Assembly: GCF_000743705.1 (NCBI RefSeq)
Contig: NZ_JQEZ01000002.1
Span: forward strand, 289,250-353,249
Reading direction: 5' to 3'
DNA from: Ruegeria halocynthiae
GTDB taxonomy: Bacteria; Pseudomonadota; Alphaproteobacteria; Rhodobacterales; Rhodobacteraceae
Length of the DNA: 64,000 bases
In this document: positions 18,379 through 27,805 of the stretch, piece by piece
How positions within the stretch are numbered: the first letter of the stretch is position 1
How the letters are laid out: the number at the start of each line of letters is the position of its first letter
Program-made: the position numbers and the translations under genes
The notes under the pieces: model-generated
Database searches by the model: none
What the model saw: only the letters and a program-made list of their open reading frames with translations
Told to the model about the DNA's origin: nothing

Positions 18379-19152
18379 TTAGACCATTGAGGCCGGACGA
18401 CCCGGGCGACCGGGGCGACGTGCGCCCAGGACCGGTCTTATCGGCATAATGGAATCTTGCAGGATCGGTGCCGGAAGCGCCCCCAGCGAACTTGCAATGA
18501 CAGATATGTCACCCCGGTCACCGATCCGTCTAGCCCAGTTTGCCGCAGCATCAGAATCTGCGACATTGTAAGAGGCGCCGCCCGAAGATCCAAAGCGGCC
18601 CGATGGACAAAAGGCGCGCAATCCGCCTTCGATATAGATCACCTCGTCGTCGCCAAAGAACAGTGTGGTGACATCAAAATACGAGGCCGGCGTATCCGAC
18701 TTGATGCGGAACAACCCACTTAGAACCCGGGCAGGAACAACATGAAAGCTGACCGGCAGGGTGATCGGATCACTCTCTAATCTGGTGCTGCCCAACGCCA
18801 CGCCCTGTTCTGGCATAAGCCACACCGGACGTCCGTTATACGCCACGTTCGATGGTAGCCGGACTGGCAGGTTTTCAATATTGGCCTCATCCGTGGGAAC
18901 CGATATGCAATCCGAAGACACCCGTGACACCGTTTTGAACCCGTTTTCCAACGTCCGCACATGATCCCCTGCCCGGATCAGTTCAACCGGCTTCCAACCA
19001 CGGGATGTGGCGACCTTAGTTCCGTGAACAAGTCCCCCCCTGCGCGCATTCAACGAAAGGCGCGGCTCATTCTGGTCCAGACTTTCTGGACAGTTTGCAA
19101 TACCCATAACACTCATTACTTTCTGCACTTGCCCCACCACTTTTAGGCACAC
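18379..19152 (-). CDS. Hint (hedgehog/intein-like) domain protein
   Basis: A 257-residue protein whose segment GGLVHGTKVATSRGWKPVELIRAGDHVRT (about 39-67) is the first strand pair of a bacterial Hint_2 domain, followed by LPVRLPSNVAYNGRPVWLMPEQGVALGS, typical of Roseobacter Hint proteins. In self-processing Hint domains a Cys stands at the start (Cys-Phe-x-x-Gly-Thr); here the position is Gly-Leu-Val-His-Gly-Thr, so autocleavage seems unlikely. The C-terminus is Arg/Pro/Gly-rich. Starts at 19152 (GTG), 19116 or 19107 are all possible; no strong ribosome site decides. Confidence 0.75.
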   Translation of the reverse strand: MCLKVVGQVQKVMSVMGIANCPESLDQNEPRLSLNARRGGLVHGTKVATSRGWKPVELIRAGDHVRTLENGFKTVSRVSSDCISVPTDEANIENLPVRLPSNVAYNGRPVWLMPEQGVALGSTRLESDPITLPVSFHVVPARVLSGLFRIKSDTPASYFDVTTLFFGDDEVIYIEGGLRAFCPSGRFGSSGGASYNVADSDAAANWARRIGDRGDISVIASSLGALPAPILQDSIMPIRPVLGARRPGRPGRPASMV

Positions 19153-19311
19153 TCAAACAACGTATTAAAACTAGCATGGGATAGCAGGATGCGTCTTATT
19201 TCTGACATACTTGGGCCAGATTTGCGCCCCGAACGCTGAATTTTACGCCCAATCAGTTAACAGAATACCCGTTAGATTTAGTATTGAGCGTTTTTTGGAA
19301 ACGATTTTACC

Positions 19312-19962
19312 CTAAGTGTCAAAGTCATACCCGAATCTGGCAATATCCTCGGCACAGGCCTTTGCAACGGCATCAGATGCCTGGGGCGTACAGTAGGCCC
19401 GGTAATCTTCCGAACGGTCCGACCGGTTGATCCGGGGTAAGGAAAACCTGAAACCCAAATGTTCAAACAAGGGGGCCGCATCCTGTTCGAAATGTTCCAG
19501 CCGGATAAAAAACTGGCACTGTTCAACACCATCCGCGCGGGTCATGTAACGCCGGGCCGGGTTGTCAGTGAGTGAGCGCAACATGGCCGGATGCAGGACG
19601 AAATCTTCGAAAGAATGTGTTTTGGCCAATGGAACAGCTGGGTGGTCAAAGCTTTGCGCCCTGAGCCAGTGGTAATAGCTGACGACCCTGTCCCACGGGT
19701 TTCGGACCAGCGTAAACGCCGTCAACTGGTCCAATTCTTCGACCGACAGCACCCCGTCGATATCCGCAAGGGTCGAATGCTTCCACAACCGCCCCCTTGC
19801 CGTCAGTGATTTCGCACGACGTCGGCGTTTGATGGCTTTGGGCGTGTCGCCCAGCAAAATGTCATCCTTCATCGCGCGCTGTTCCAGCGCCAGCGACAGC
19901 GAGGTTCCCCCTGTCTTTGGGATGTGGACAAAGACATAAGACCGCCCGCGGGAAATAATCAC
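19312..19962 (-). CDS. Sulfotransferase-family protein
   Basis: A 216-residue protein with both PAPS-binding signatures: the 5'-phosphosulfate loop HIPKTGGTS at 13-21 and the 3'-phosphate motif VRNPWDRVVSYY at 86-97. This is the carbohydrate-type sulfotransferase (Sulfotransfer_2) pattern. The acceptor may be a surface polysaccharide or lipid, but nothing nearby identifies it. Its start overlaps the end of the DMT transporter gene by 4 bp, so the two are cotranscribed. Confidence 0.9.
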   Translation of the reverse strand: MIISRGRSYVFVHIPKTGGTSLSLALEQRAMKDDILLGDTPKAIKRRRRAKSLTARGRLWKHSTLADIDGVLSVEELDQLTAFTLVRNPWDRVVSYYHWLRAQSFDHPAVPLAKTHSFEDFVLHPAMLRSLTDNPARRYMTRADGVEQCQFFIRLEHFEQDAAPLFEHLGFRFSLPRINRSDRSEDYRAYCTPQASDAVAKACAEDIARFGYDFDT

Positions 19963-20897
19963 GCGACCCCCTGCTGCGCAGTTGCGCGTCTGGATCGCCA
20001 GCCAAGCAAAACTCCGGCCGAGGCGATCAGAACGATCCCCGAGATTTGCATCACGCCGATCTCTTGCCCAAAGGCGACCCAGGCGAACAACGGGCCAAAG
20101 ATCATGACCGCATATTCAAACACGGCCACATATGATGGCTCTCCGACCTGATAAGCTTTGATCAGCATGAATACGGCAACCGTCGAGCCGATCGCCTGTA
20201 TCGCGATCCAAGGCAAGGCGGATTGCATCTGCCAGACCCAGCCTCGGGTCACGAACCCCTCGGGTCCGTCAGGCACGGCAAATGGAAACACAGAGACCAC
20301 CACCAGACCAAGCGCACCCGCCAATCCCAGAATGGTGATCATGGCCGCCAGCAAGGCCACCGTACTTTCCTGGGAACAATGGGTGCGCGTGATGATCGCG
20401 CTGAGCGCATAGAACAACCCCCCGGCCACCGGCAGCAGGCTGCGCGCGTCAAACTCATACGGGTTGGGCTGCAACACGCACAAGATACCCGCGAACCCAA
20501 TCAACACGGCCAAAACGCGCCATGGCCCGATCCGTTGATTCAATGCAAAAGCCGAGATCAAAAGAACAAATATCGGTGAGGTGAAAAGACCCGCCAGCGC
20601 CTGCGCAATGGGCATCAAGGCCAGCGAGGCAAAGTAGAACAACATCGCCAGCGTAATCAGAACGCTGCGCAAGATCACCGGCCCAATGCGTTGCGGGCGC
20701 AAGCTGCCCAGCCCCAGCAGCGACAGCCCGACAATCAACGGCAACATCAAGACAGCACGGCTTAGGTGGAACTGCCACAGGCCGATCGTATCGGCCAACA
20801 GGATCACCACGTTGTCGATCACGCCGATGATCGCCATCGCGCTGACCATCAGCACCGAGGCCAATACCGGTGAGGTGTGATTGTCCGCCTGCATCAT
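19959..20897 (-). CDS. DMT-superfamily transporter (two EamA domains)
   Basis: A 312-residue integral membrane protein with about ten hydrophobic segments arranged as two EamA repeats. Such proteins export metabolites or amino acids, or sometimes import them. It begins MMQADNHTS, with a GGGG-containing ribosome site, and is followed directly by the sulfotransferase gene. The substrate is unknown. Confidence 0.9.
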   Translation of the reverse strand: MMQADNHTSPVLASVLMVSAMAIIGVIDNVVILLADTIGLWQFHLSRAVLMLPLIVGLSLLGLGSLRPQRIGPVILRSVLITLAMLFYFASLALMPIAQALAGLFTSPIFVLLISAFALNQRIGPWRVLAVLIGFAGILCVLQPNPYEFDARSLLPVAGGLFYALSAIITRTHCSQESTVALLAAMITILGLAGALGLVVVSVFPFAVPDGPEGFVTRGWVWQMQSALPWIAIQAIGSTVAVFMLIKAYQVGEPSYVAVFEYAVMIFGPLFAWVAFGQEIGVMQISGIVLIASAGVLLGWRSRRATAQQGVA

Positions 20898-21046
20898 TTA
20901 CCCCGGAATTGATGAAACACGCGGTACATGGATTTCCGCACGTCATGATATCCAGCACATTTTTAGATAACGGCGCAACAGGTTTGCGCCCGGCGAAATT
21001 GCCATGCTAAGCTGAGGCAAAATAATTACGAGCAAACCTCATTCAG

Positions 21047-22060
21047 ATGACGGCACTGAAACAGTACCAACGGATCGAAGCCACCGGTCTGTGGCGCCCC
21101 TCGCCCGACGTACAACGGCGCGAGGTCGTGGTATCCATCGGAGAGGCCACCCTGACAATCTCGGATTTCAATGACCGGGCACTGACCCATTGGTCTCTGG
21201 CCGCGCTTGAGCGTCACAATCCGGGCGTTTTTCCGGCCATTTTCCATCCCGACGGCGACCCGGAGGAAACGCTGGAACTGGCTGAAACTGAAACCACAAT
21301 GATCGAGGCCATAGACCGCCTGCAACGCGCCATCGACCGGGCGCGGCCCCATCCCGGCAGATTGCGTTGGCTCAGCGTGGCCGGTGTGGTTGCCGCTGTT
21401 GCCGCATTGCTGTTGCTGTGGATGCCTGCGGCCTTGCAGAACCACGTCGTATCGGTCTTTCCCGAAATCAAGCGTCACGATATAGGCGACGCGATCCTGC
21501 AGCGCATTGAACGGGTATCGGGCAAAGCCTGCACATCAGAGGACGCGCAGGACACTCTGGACAAGCTGGCAGAGCGGACCGGGGTGCGCAAAATCATTAT
21601 CCTGCCTGCCGGGGTGCAAACCAGCCTTGGGCTGCCGGGCGGGATCGTTCTGCTGAACCGGGCGCTGGTCGAAGATCACGAGGATCCCTCGGTCGCGGCA
21701 GGGTACATCATTGCCGAGCGCGCGTGGACACAGGCGCAGGACCCGCTGGACGATCTGATGGATCGCACCGGGGTCACAACGGCATTTCGTCTGTTGACCA
21801 CCGGGGAACTGACACCCCAAATTGTCGACAATTATACCGAACAGGTGCTGTCCGAGCCGCGCCCTTCGATACCGGATCAGGAATTGCTGGCTGTATTCGC
21901 CCAGGCTGCGTTACCTTCGACACCCTATGCCTATGCGGTCGACGTCACGGGCGAGGCAGTCATAGGCCTGATCGAGGCCGACCCGATGGCGGGTCGCCCC
22001 CTGCAACAGGTTCTGCCGGACCGCGATTGGGTCCGGCTGCAGAATATCTGCGGCGAATAG
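21047..22060 (+). CDS. Membrane-anchored protein resembling an inactive M48-type peptidase
   Basis: A 337-residue protein: N-terminal soluble region (1-105), one membrane segment at about 110-128, and a C-terminal domain. Residues 190-250 follow the layout of M48 metallopeptidases: SLGLPGGIVLLNRALVED corresponds to the xxALPGGxIVVTxGLL segment, and VAAGYIIAERAWTQAQDPL aligns with the active-site helix. The zinc motif HExxH is replaced by AERAW at 223-227, keeping the Glu but losing both histidines. I infer a catalytically dead, possibly ligand-binding or chaperone-like protein. The family is known to me only by this resemblance. Confidence 0.6.
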   Translation: MTALKQYQRIEATGLWRPSPDVQRREVVVSIGEATLTISDFNDRALTHWSLAALERHNPGVFPAIFHPDGDPEETLELAETETTMIEAIDRLQRAIDRARPHPGRLRWLSVAGVVAAVAALLLLWMPAALQNHVVSVFPEIKRHDIGDAILQRIERVSGKACTSEDAQDTLDKLAERTGVRKIIILPAGVQTSLGLPGGIVLLNRALVEDHEDPSVAAGYIIAERAWTQAQDPLDDLMDRTGVTTAFRLLTTGELTPQIVDNYTEQVLSEPRPSIPDQELLAVFAQAALPSTPYAYAVDVTGEAVIGLIEADPMAGRPLQQVLPDRDWVRLQNICGE

Positions 22061-22066
22061 GCCGGG

Positions 22067-22699
22067 TTACTTGGTGCCGAACATCCGGTCACCAGCATCG
22101 CCGAGGCCGGGCATGATATAGCCCTTTGAATTCAATTCTCGGTCCAGCGCAGCCGTTACGATATGGACGTCCGGATGCGCCTCTTTCATGCGCGCCACCC
22201 CTTCGGGTGAGGCGAGAAGACACAGAAAACGGATATCGGTGGCACCCGCCTCTTTCAGCAGATCAATCGCTGCGGCCGAACTGTTGCCGGTGGCCAGCAT
22301 CGGATCAACGGCGATGACCAGACGATCCTTCAGCCCTTCGGGGGCCTTGAAGTAATATTGTACCGGCTTCAGCGTCTCTTCATCCCGGTACAACCCGACG
22401 AACCCCACACGGGCCGACGGGATCAGTTCCAGTACCCCGTCCAGCATCCCGTTCCCGGCACGCAGGATCGACACCAGCGCCAGCTTCTTGCCGGCCAGAA
22501 TGGGGGCGTCCATCTCCTCCATCGGGGTTTCGATATGGCGGGTGGTCAGCTTCAGCTCACGCGTGACCTCATAGGCCAGCAACAAGGTGATCTCGCGCAG
22601 CAACTGACGGAAAACGGCGGTGGATGTGCCCTTGTCCCGCATGAGCGTCAGTTTGTGCTGAACCAGCGGGTGATCAACAACAGTCAGGTGTTCGCTCAT
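22067..22699 (-). CDS. upp: Uracil phosphoribosyltransferase
   Basis: A 210-residue enzyme converting uracil and PRPP to UMP. The N-terminal [19 protein letters not shown] is typical, the PRPP loop is [11 protein letters not shown] (about 126-136), and the uracil-binding C-terminal [13 protein letters not shown] is complete. It is the last gene of the salvage operon and overlaps add by 4 bp. Confidence 0.97.
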   Translation of the reverse strand: MSEHLTVVDHPLVQHKLTLMRDKGTSTAVFRQLLREITLLLAYEVTRELKLTTRHIETPMEEMDAPILAGKKLALVSILRAGNGMLDGVLELIPSARVGFVGLYRDEETLKPVQYYFKAPEGLKDRLVIAVDPMLATGNSSAAAIDLLKEAGATDIRFLCLLASPEGVARMKEAHPDVHIVTAALDRELNSKGYIMPGLGDAGDRMFGTK

Positions 22700-23682
22700 G
22701 TTCTCTCCAGTCTTTTCTTGACCCGCGCGCGGGTGTCATCATCGCAAAAGGCAGCCGCAAGGGCCGTTTCATTGAGGGCGGCGAAATCCTCGGCCTCCCA
22801 GCCGAAGGCTTTGTTCAGCATCTCATATTCACGCCGCATGGTGGTATGGAAAAACGGCGGGTCATCGGTGGACACCGTGACCTTGACGCCTGCATCCCTA
22901 AGCTTTGCAATCGGATGGGCGTCGAAATCGGGAAACAGGCCCAGAACCACGTTCGAGCCCGGGCAGACCTCAAGCGTGATATCACGGTCGACCAGTTCGT
23001 GGATCAGATCAGGGTCTTCCTGGGCACGAACACCGTGGCCTATCCGTTCAACCCCCAGATCACGGATCGCATCCCGTACACTTTCGGGGCCGCCGAACTC
23101 ACCTGCATGGGTGGTCAGGCGCAATCCAGCTTCGCGCGCGCAATCAAAGGCCCATTTGAAATCGCCCTGCGCACCGATGGATTCGTTGCCGCCCATGCCA
23201 AACCCAGTGATCCAGTCACCGGCGGTTTCGGCGGCACAGCGGGCGCTGATCTTTGCTTGTTCTGGTCCGAAATGCCGGACACAGGTGACGACACCACGCA
23301 GGGTGATGCCGAACTTTTGTTCAGCCTCATCAGCGGCATCCTGAATGGCGCTCAGATAATCCTTCCACGCCTGCACATCCCCGCCACCGCAGAAATCAGG
23401 GCTGAGGAAGGTCTCGGAATAAACCACTCCATTCGCCGCGCTTTCTTCGAAGATGGCCAGCGTCAGACGGCGAAAGTCCTCGGGCGATTTCAGCACCTCA
23501 CAGGCGGCTTCGTAAACGCTGAGGAAATGCGCGAAATCACGGAAGTCATAGCCACCATCCGGTGAGAAGATACCGCTCAGGTCAACGCGCTTTTCATGCG
23601 CCAGCTGGCGGATGAATGCGGGCGGGGCTGCGCCTTCGTGGTGCAGGTGCAATTCAATTTTGGGCAGGTCTGCGACGGTCAT
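22696..23682 (-). CDS. add: Adenosine deaminase
   Basis: A 328-residue metallo-dependent hydrolase that deaminates adenosine or deoxyadenosine to (deoxy)inosine. Zinc ligands appear in ELHLHHEGA (H12, H14), [15 protein letters not shown] and STDDPPFF, the four standard blocks. The usual family motif is HLHLDG; here it is HLHHEG. It overlaps upp and deoB by 4 bp each. Adenine deaminase activity is an alternative, since the two subfamilies are close. Confidence 0.92.
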   Translation of the reverse strand: MTVADLPKIELHLHHEGAAPPAFIRQLAHEKRVDLSGIFSPDGGYDFRDFAHFLSVYEAACEVLKSPEDFRRLTLAIFEESAANGVVYSETFLSPDFCGGGDVQAWKDYLSAIQDAADEAEQKFGITLRGVVTCVRHFGPEQAKISARCAAETAGDWITGFGMGGNESIGAQGDFKWAFDCAREAGLRLTTHAGEFGGPESVRDAIRDLGVERIGHGVRAQEDPDLIHELVDRDITLEVCPGSNVVLGLFPDFDAHPIAKLRDAGVKVTVSTDDPPFFHTTMRREYEMLNKAFGWEAEDFAALNETALAAAFCDDDTRARVKKRLERT

Positions 23683-24890
23683 AGAAAACTCTTCCCCGGC
23701 CCTTGTGCCGGAATGTTCAGGTGATGGGCGATGCTGGCGGCCACATCTGCAAAGTTGACCGCACCGATCTGCCTGGCGCCCTGCCCGGCGATCAGCACGG
23801 GAACCTGTTCGCGCGTGTGATCGGTGCCGATCCAGCTGGGATCGTTGCCATGATCGGCGGTCAGCAGCATCAGGTCGCCGGGGCGCAATTTTTGCAGGAT
23901 CACGCCGATCTCATGGTCAAACCGCTCCAAGGCGCGGGCATAGCCACTGATGTCGCGGCGGTGGCCGTAAAGGCTGTCGAACTCGACGAAATTGGCAAAG
24001 GCCAGGCTGCCGTCTTCGGCCTCGTCAACCAGATCGGACAGATGGCCCATCAGTTCGGCATCAGACCCCTTGCGCAGCGTGTCGATCCCCTGCATCGAGA
24101 AGATGTCGCCGATCTTTCCCACCGCATGAACGCGCCGTCCGGCATCCTGCACCCAGTTGGTCAAAACCGGTGCAGGCGGCAGGATGGCAAAATCCTTGCG
24201 ATTTGTGGTGCGGGTGAAGCCATCCTCGGGCGTGCCGACAAAGGGCCGCGCGATGACGCGCCCCACCTTCATCTCATGCAGGCGCGGGGCCAATGCCCGG
24301 CACATATCCAACAGACGGTCGAGGCCAAAGCTCTCCTCATGCGCGGCGATCTGAAACACGCTGTCGGCCGAGGTATAGCAGATCGGCCAGCCGGTCCGCA
24401 TGTGCCCGGCCCCCAATTCGGCAATGATGGCAGTGCCCGAGGCGTGGCAATCGCCCAGAATACCATCCGCTCCGGCGGCCTCGGCGGCGGCGCGGGTTAG
24501 ATCGGCAGGGAAAGACGGCGTCGTGTCCGGGAAATAGCGCCAATCCCATGGCACCGGTAGCCCAGCCAATTCCCAATGGCCCGAAGGCGTATCCTTGCCC
24601 GGTGAATGTTCGCGCGCGCAGCCCCAAAGCCCCGCAGGCGTGGCCTTCAACCCCGGCGTTTCCGCGCCCGAGGCCAAACGCGTCGCAGCCCCCAGCCCCA
24701 ACCCGTCCAGATTGGGCAGGTGCAGCGGGCCTGATCGCCCATCCTCGGCACGCCCTTCGGCACAGGCCTGCGCGATATGAGCCAGCGTGTTTGCGCCGGT
24801 ATCGGGGATCGCACCATTAAAGAACCGATCCGCATCCGGCGCACCGCCGATGCCGACCGAATCCATCACCACCACAAACGCGCGGGTCAC
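23679..24890 (-). CDS. deoB: Phosphopentomutase
   Basis: A 403-residue alkaline-phosphatase-superfamily enzyme that interconverts (deoxy)ribose 1- and 5-phosphates. Metal-binding motifs are DSVGIGGAPDA near the N-terminus and LMLLTADHGNDPSW plus TDHTREQVP near the C-terminus; PSGHWELAG contains a substrate-site block. Length is normal. It sits between deoA and add with 4-bp overlaps on both sides. Confidence 0.97.
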   Translation of the reverse strand: MTRAFVVVMDSVGIGGAPDADRFFNGAIPDTGANTLAHIAQACAEGRAEDGRSGPLHLPNLDGLGLGAATRLASGAETPGLKATPAGLWGCAREHSPGKDTPSGHWELAGLPVPWDWRYFPDTTPSFPADLTRAAAEAAGADGILGDCHASGTAIIAELGAGHMRTGWPICYTSADSVFQIAAHEESFGLDRLLDMCRALAPRLHEMKVGRVIARPFVGTPEDGFTRTTNRKDFAILPPAPVLTNWVQDAGRRVHAVGKIGDIFSMQGIDTLRKGSDAELMGHLSDLVDEAEDGSLAFANFVEFDSLYGHRRDISGYARALERFDHEIGVILQKLRPGDLMLLTADHGNDPSWIGTDHTREQVPVLIAGQGARQIGAVNFADVAASIAHHLNIPAQGPGKSFL

Positions 24891-26194
24891 GGTAAAATCC
24901 TTTCATGGACCAGAGTGGGAACCATCGGCGCATCTTCCCCGACCGTAATGGCGCGCAGGACATTTTCCGCTGCCTGTTGCGCGGCGTCTTCGCGGGCGGC
25001 GTGAACCACGGCCAGGGGGGCACCCTTGTCGACCTTGTCGCCCAGACGCACAATGCCAGACAGGCCAACCGCCGGGTCGATCACATCGTTTTCAACTTGC
25101 CGCCCGCCGCCCAGCGCAACCACCGCAAGGCCCAGCGCCTCACCATTGATTGACGAGATATATCCGGCGGTTGGGCTTGGAACTTCAAGGATCACGCTCG
25201 CCTCGGGCAAATAGCGCGACCAATCCTCGACAAAGTGTAACGGTCCGCCGACGGCCGCCATCATACGGCCAAAGCGTTCGGCGGCGCGGCCCGTGCGAAT
25301 AACATCCGTGATCCTGTCGCGCCCTTCGTCGGCGGTGGCGAACATCCCGGCATCGGCCAGCAAGACGCCGCCCAGCTCAGCCGAGATTTCGGCCAGCGGC
25401 GCATAATGCGACCGGGTCAGCACATTCATCACTTCGGCCACTTCCAGCGCGTTGCCCAGCGCCGGGGCCAGCGGTTGATGCATGTCGGTGATCACCGCCG
25501 ATGTTCGGCAACCTGCGGCATTTGCCGTCTCGGTCAGCGCCTGCGCCAGTTTGCGCGCATCCTCGATTGTCTTCATGAAAGCGCCAGAGCCGACCTTGAC
25601 GTCCAGCACCAACGCCTCGGGGCTGGCGGCCAGCTTTTTGGACAGGATCGACGCGGTGATCAGGTCCAGGCTTTCCACCGTCGCCGTCACATCGCGGATC
25701 GCATAAAGCCGCTTGTCTGCTGGCGCAATCTGGCCCGTTGCGCCAACGATGGCCGCACCGGTATCGCGCAGAATCTGGGTCAGGCGCTCATGCCCGATCT
25801 GGGTGTTGACGCCCGGAATGGCCTCAAGCTTGTCCAGCGTTCCGCCGGTATGTCCAAGCCCACGCCCCGAGATCATCGGGACATAGGCCCCCAGTTCTGC
25901 CAGTGCGGGTGCCAGCACCAGGCTGACACTGTCGCCCACCCCGCCGGTGGAATGCTTGTCGATCACCGGGCCGTCCAGATCCCAGTTCAGAACATCCCCG
26001 CTGTCGCGCATGGCAACGGTCAGGTCGGCGCGCCCCTGCGCACCCAACCCGCCCATACAGACGGCCATGGCAAAAGCCCCGGCCTGCGCGTCACTGACGC
26101 CGCCATCGGCCAGACCCTGGGCGAACCACGATAACTCCTGACTGGTCGGGACCGCGTTCCGGCGCAGCTTTGCGATGATCGAACGGGCATCCAT
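24887..26194 (-). CDS. deoA: Thymidine phosphorylase
   Basis: This enzyme splits thymidine and deoxyuridine with phosphate. The glycosyltransferase family 3 pattern is clear: phosphate-binding KHSTGGVGDSVSLVLAP, then GRGLGHTGGTLDKLEAIPG, and a C-terminal pyrimidine phosphorylase domain ending in the HAAREDA stretch. I take the ATG at 26194 (MDARSIIAKL, 435 aa), 4 bp after the cdd stop, because it matches the usual length of about 440. A longer frame reaching 26263 would overlap cdd by more than 60 bp. Confidence 0.95.
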   Translation of the reverse strand: MDARSIIAKLRRNAVPTSQELSWFAQGLADGGVSDAQAGAFAMAVCMGGLGAQGRADLTVAMRDSGDVLNWDLDGPVIDKHSTGGVGDSVSLVLAPALAELGAYVPMISGRGLGHTGGTLDKLEAIPGVNTQIGHERLTQILRDTGAAIVGATGQIAPADKRLYAIRDVTATVESLDLITASILSKKLAASPEALVLDVKVGSGAFMKTIEDARKLAQALTETANAAGCRTSAVITDMHQPLAPALGNALEVAEVMNVLTRSHYAPLAEISAELGGVLLADAGMFATADEGRDRITDVIRTGRAAERFGRMMAAVGGPLHFVEDWSRYLPEASVILEVPSPTAGYISSINGEALGLAVVALGGGRQVENDVIDPAVGLSGIVRLGDKVDKGAPLAVVHAAREDAAQQAAENVLRAITVGEDAPMVPTLVHERILP

Positions 26195-26198
26195 AGGC

Positions 26199-26591
26199 TC
26201 AGGCGTCCTCCATGTGCGAGGCATCAAATGCGCCCGGCAAAAGGTCTCCGATGGTGGTCTCAACCTCGGCTCCGTCGACCGAGGCCAAGGTCACCTTAAC
26301 ATCGGGCGTGCCGAACTCGGCCAGTTTCTGGCGGCACCCGCCACAGGGCGGCACCGGTTGCGGGGATGAGGCGACGACGTAGACCTCGCTGAGGGATTGC
26401 TCACCAGCGGCGACCATTGCCGCGATGGCCCCGGCCTCGGCGCAGGTGCCTTCGGGGTACGCTACGTTTTCCACGTTGCACCCTGCATAAACCACGCCAG
26501 ACGCAGACCGGATTGCCGCGCCGACCTTGAAATTGGAATAGGGTGCATAGGCTTTTTCCCGGACGGACAGCGCTGCGTCTTTCAAAGTCAT
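26199..26591 (-). CDS. cdd: Cytidine deaminase
   Basis: A 130-residue homotetrameric-type cytidine deaminase converting (deoxy)cytidine to (deoxy)uridine. Zinc site: CAEAGA (Cys and catalytic Glu) and PCGGCRQ. Substrate motifs YSNFKVGAAI and GCNVENVAYPEGTCAE are complete. The start at 26591 (MTLKDAALSVREKAY) is preceded by GGGGAAT and is preferred to the longer frame reaching 26648. It heads the operon cdd-deoA-deoB-add-upp, which funnels nucleosides to bases, UMP and pentose phosphate. Confidence 0.95.
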   Translation of the reverse strand: MTLKDAALSVREKAYAPYSNFKVGAAIRSASGVVYAGCNVENVAYPEGTCAEAGAIAAMVAAGEQSLSEVYVVASSPQPVPPCGGCRQKLAEFGTPDVKVTLASVDGAEVETTIGDLLPGAFDASHMEDA

Positions 26592-26695
26592 GGCGATTCC
26601 CCAATTTTTGATCATCTGGTCAGAAAGACATACCCTAAATGAAAGCACACGGGGAGTTGAAGCCCCGGCATCAAGATTCCTGCGCCAAAATCCTC

Positions 26696-27805
26696 TTATC
26701 CCAGCGCTGTGTTGAACGTACCGGGCAGCGTAATCTCAAGCAGTTCGACATCGTCCGAGGGATCGGCCAGCCGGGTGCGCATTCCGGGTGGGATGACGAA
26801 GGCATCGCCCTGCTCAAGCCGGAAGGGATCACGACCCTCGCCCTCAAGCGTGACCGCACCATTCATCACGAAGGTAAAGTGGATATCCGTATCATGCGCG
26901 GCCCAGACAGGATCCCCCTGCCCCTTGCGCACGACCTGCACCCCGGCGACACCTTTGGTGTTTTTGGCAATTGTTGTATCTCGGCAGATAAAGCCCGGCA
27001 GGCGGAATGGGCCCCATTCAGCCCCTTCGGCCTGATTGAAGACGAAACGCTGGCCCTGCCATTCCCGATCCGGGCGGTGGTGGGGGGTGGGCAGCTCCAT
27101 CTCGTGATCAATCTCGGTGACATGTTCGGCTGGAACGCCGATCTCGATCACCTGAACGTTGTCCGACGCCTCCAGCACGCGGTGGCGGATTTCCGGCGGC
27201 TGGATAAAGCAATCGCCCGCCGTCAGGCACATCTTGTCGCCCTGATCCTCGTAAACCACATCGACCCAGCCGTGGATGCAGAAGATCAGCTGAAACCCGA
27301 CCTTGTGGAAATGCACCATATCCGGCACCGGGCCACCGTCGGGAATGCGAATATGGCTGGCGATGATCGACCCGCCCAGCCGGTCCGGCACCAGATCGCG
27401 GTAATGCATTCCGGCCCGTCCGATGATCCATGGTGCCTGATCCTTGAGCCTGCGCACGACAAAGGAATGCACAGTATCCGGCATGACCAGTGGCGGGTTC
27501 AGTTCGTCAATCTCAACCCGTGTGCCATTGGGGGCCACAAGGCTGCGTTGACCATCCGCAAACCCATCCGGGTTTTCCGTCAGGATGCGCAGCGTTCCGG
27601 GGGCTTCGGGTGCATCCTTTTCGATCCGCAACCGCAGGCCATGGCCGGAAAAGACGGCCACACGCGGGTCATCGGCGGGATAGATCATATCCATCCGCAT
27701 CCCCAGAACCTTGGTGTAAAACGGGATATCGCCGCGCAGTTCCTGCGTCGGCAGACGGATTTCAGCGCAGGTCCGCGTTTGCGATTTGCTCATTTGATGT
27801 CTCAT
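26696..27805 (-). CDS. VOC (glyoxalase/dioxygenase-like) domain fused to two cupin domains
   Basis: A roughly 369-residue protein. Residues 12-100 look like half a VOC module (EIRLPTQELRGDIPFYTKVLGMRMDMIYPADDPRVAVFSGHGLRLRI). A first cupin follows around 155-225 (DMVHFHKVGFQLIFCIHG, with metal-type histidines) and a second around 300-365 (HDTDIHFTFVMNGAVTLEGEG). This arrangement recalls bicupin dioxygenase or isomerase enzymes, but I cannot name a reaction. Starts at 27805 and 27793 are both possible. Either start lies inside the preceding membrane-protein gene, so translation is probably coupled. Confidence 0.75.
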   Translation of the reverse strand: MRHQMSKSQTRTCAEIRLPTQELRGDIPFYTKVLGMRMDMIYPADDPRVAVFSGHGLRLRIEKDAPEAPGTLRILTENPDGFADGQRSLVAPNGTRVEIDELNPPLVMPDTVHSFVVRRLKDQAPWIIGRAGMHYRDLVPDRLGGSIIASHIRIPDGGPVPDMVHFHKVGFQLIFCIHGWVDVVYEDQGDKMCLTAGDCFIQPPEIRHRVLEASDNVQVIEIGVPAEHVTEIDHEMELPTPHHRPDREWQGQRFVFNQAEGAEWGPFRLPGFICRDTTIAKNTKGVAGVQVVRKGQGDPVWAAHDTDIHFTFVMNGAVTLEGEGRDPFRLEQGDAFVIPPGMRTRLADPSDDVELLEITLPGTFNTALG

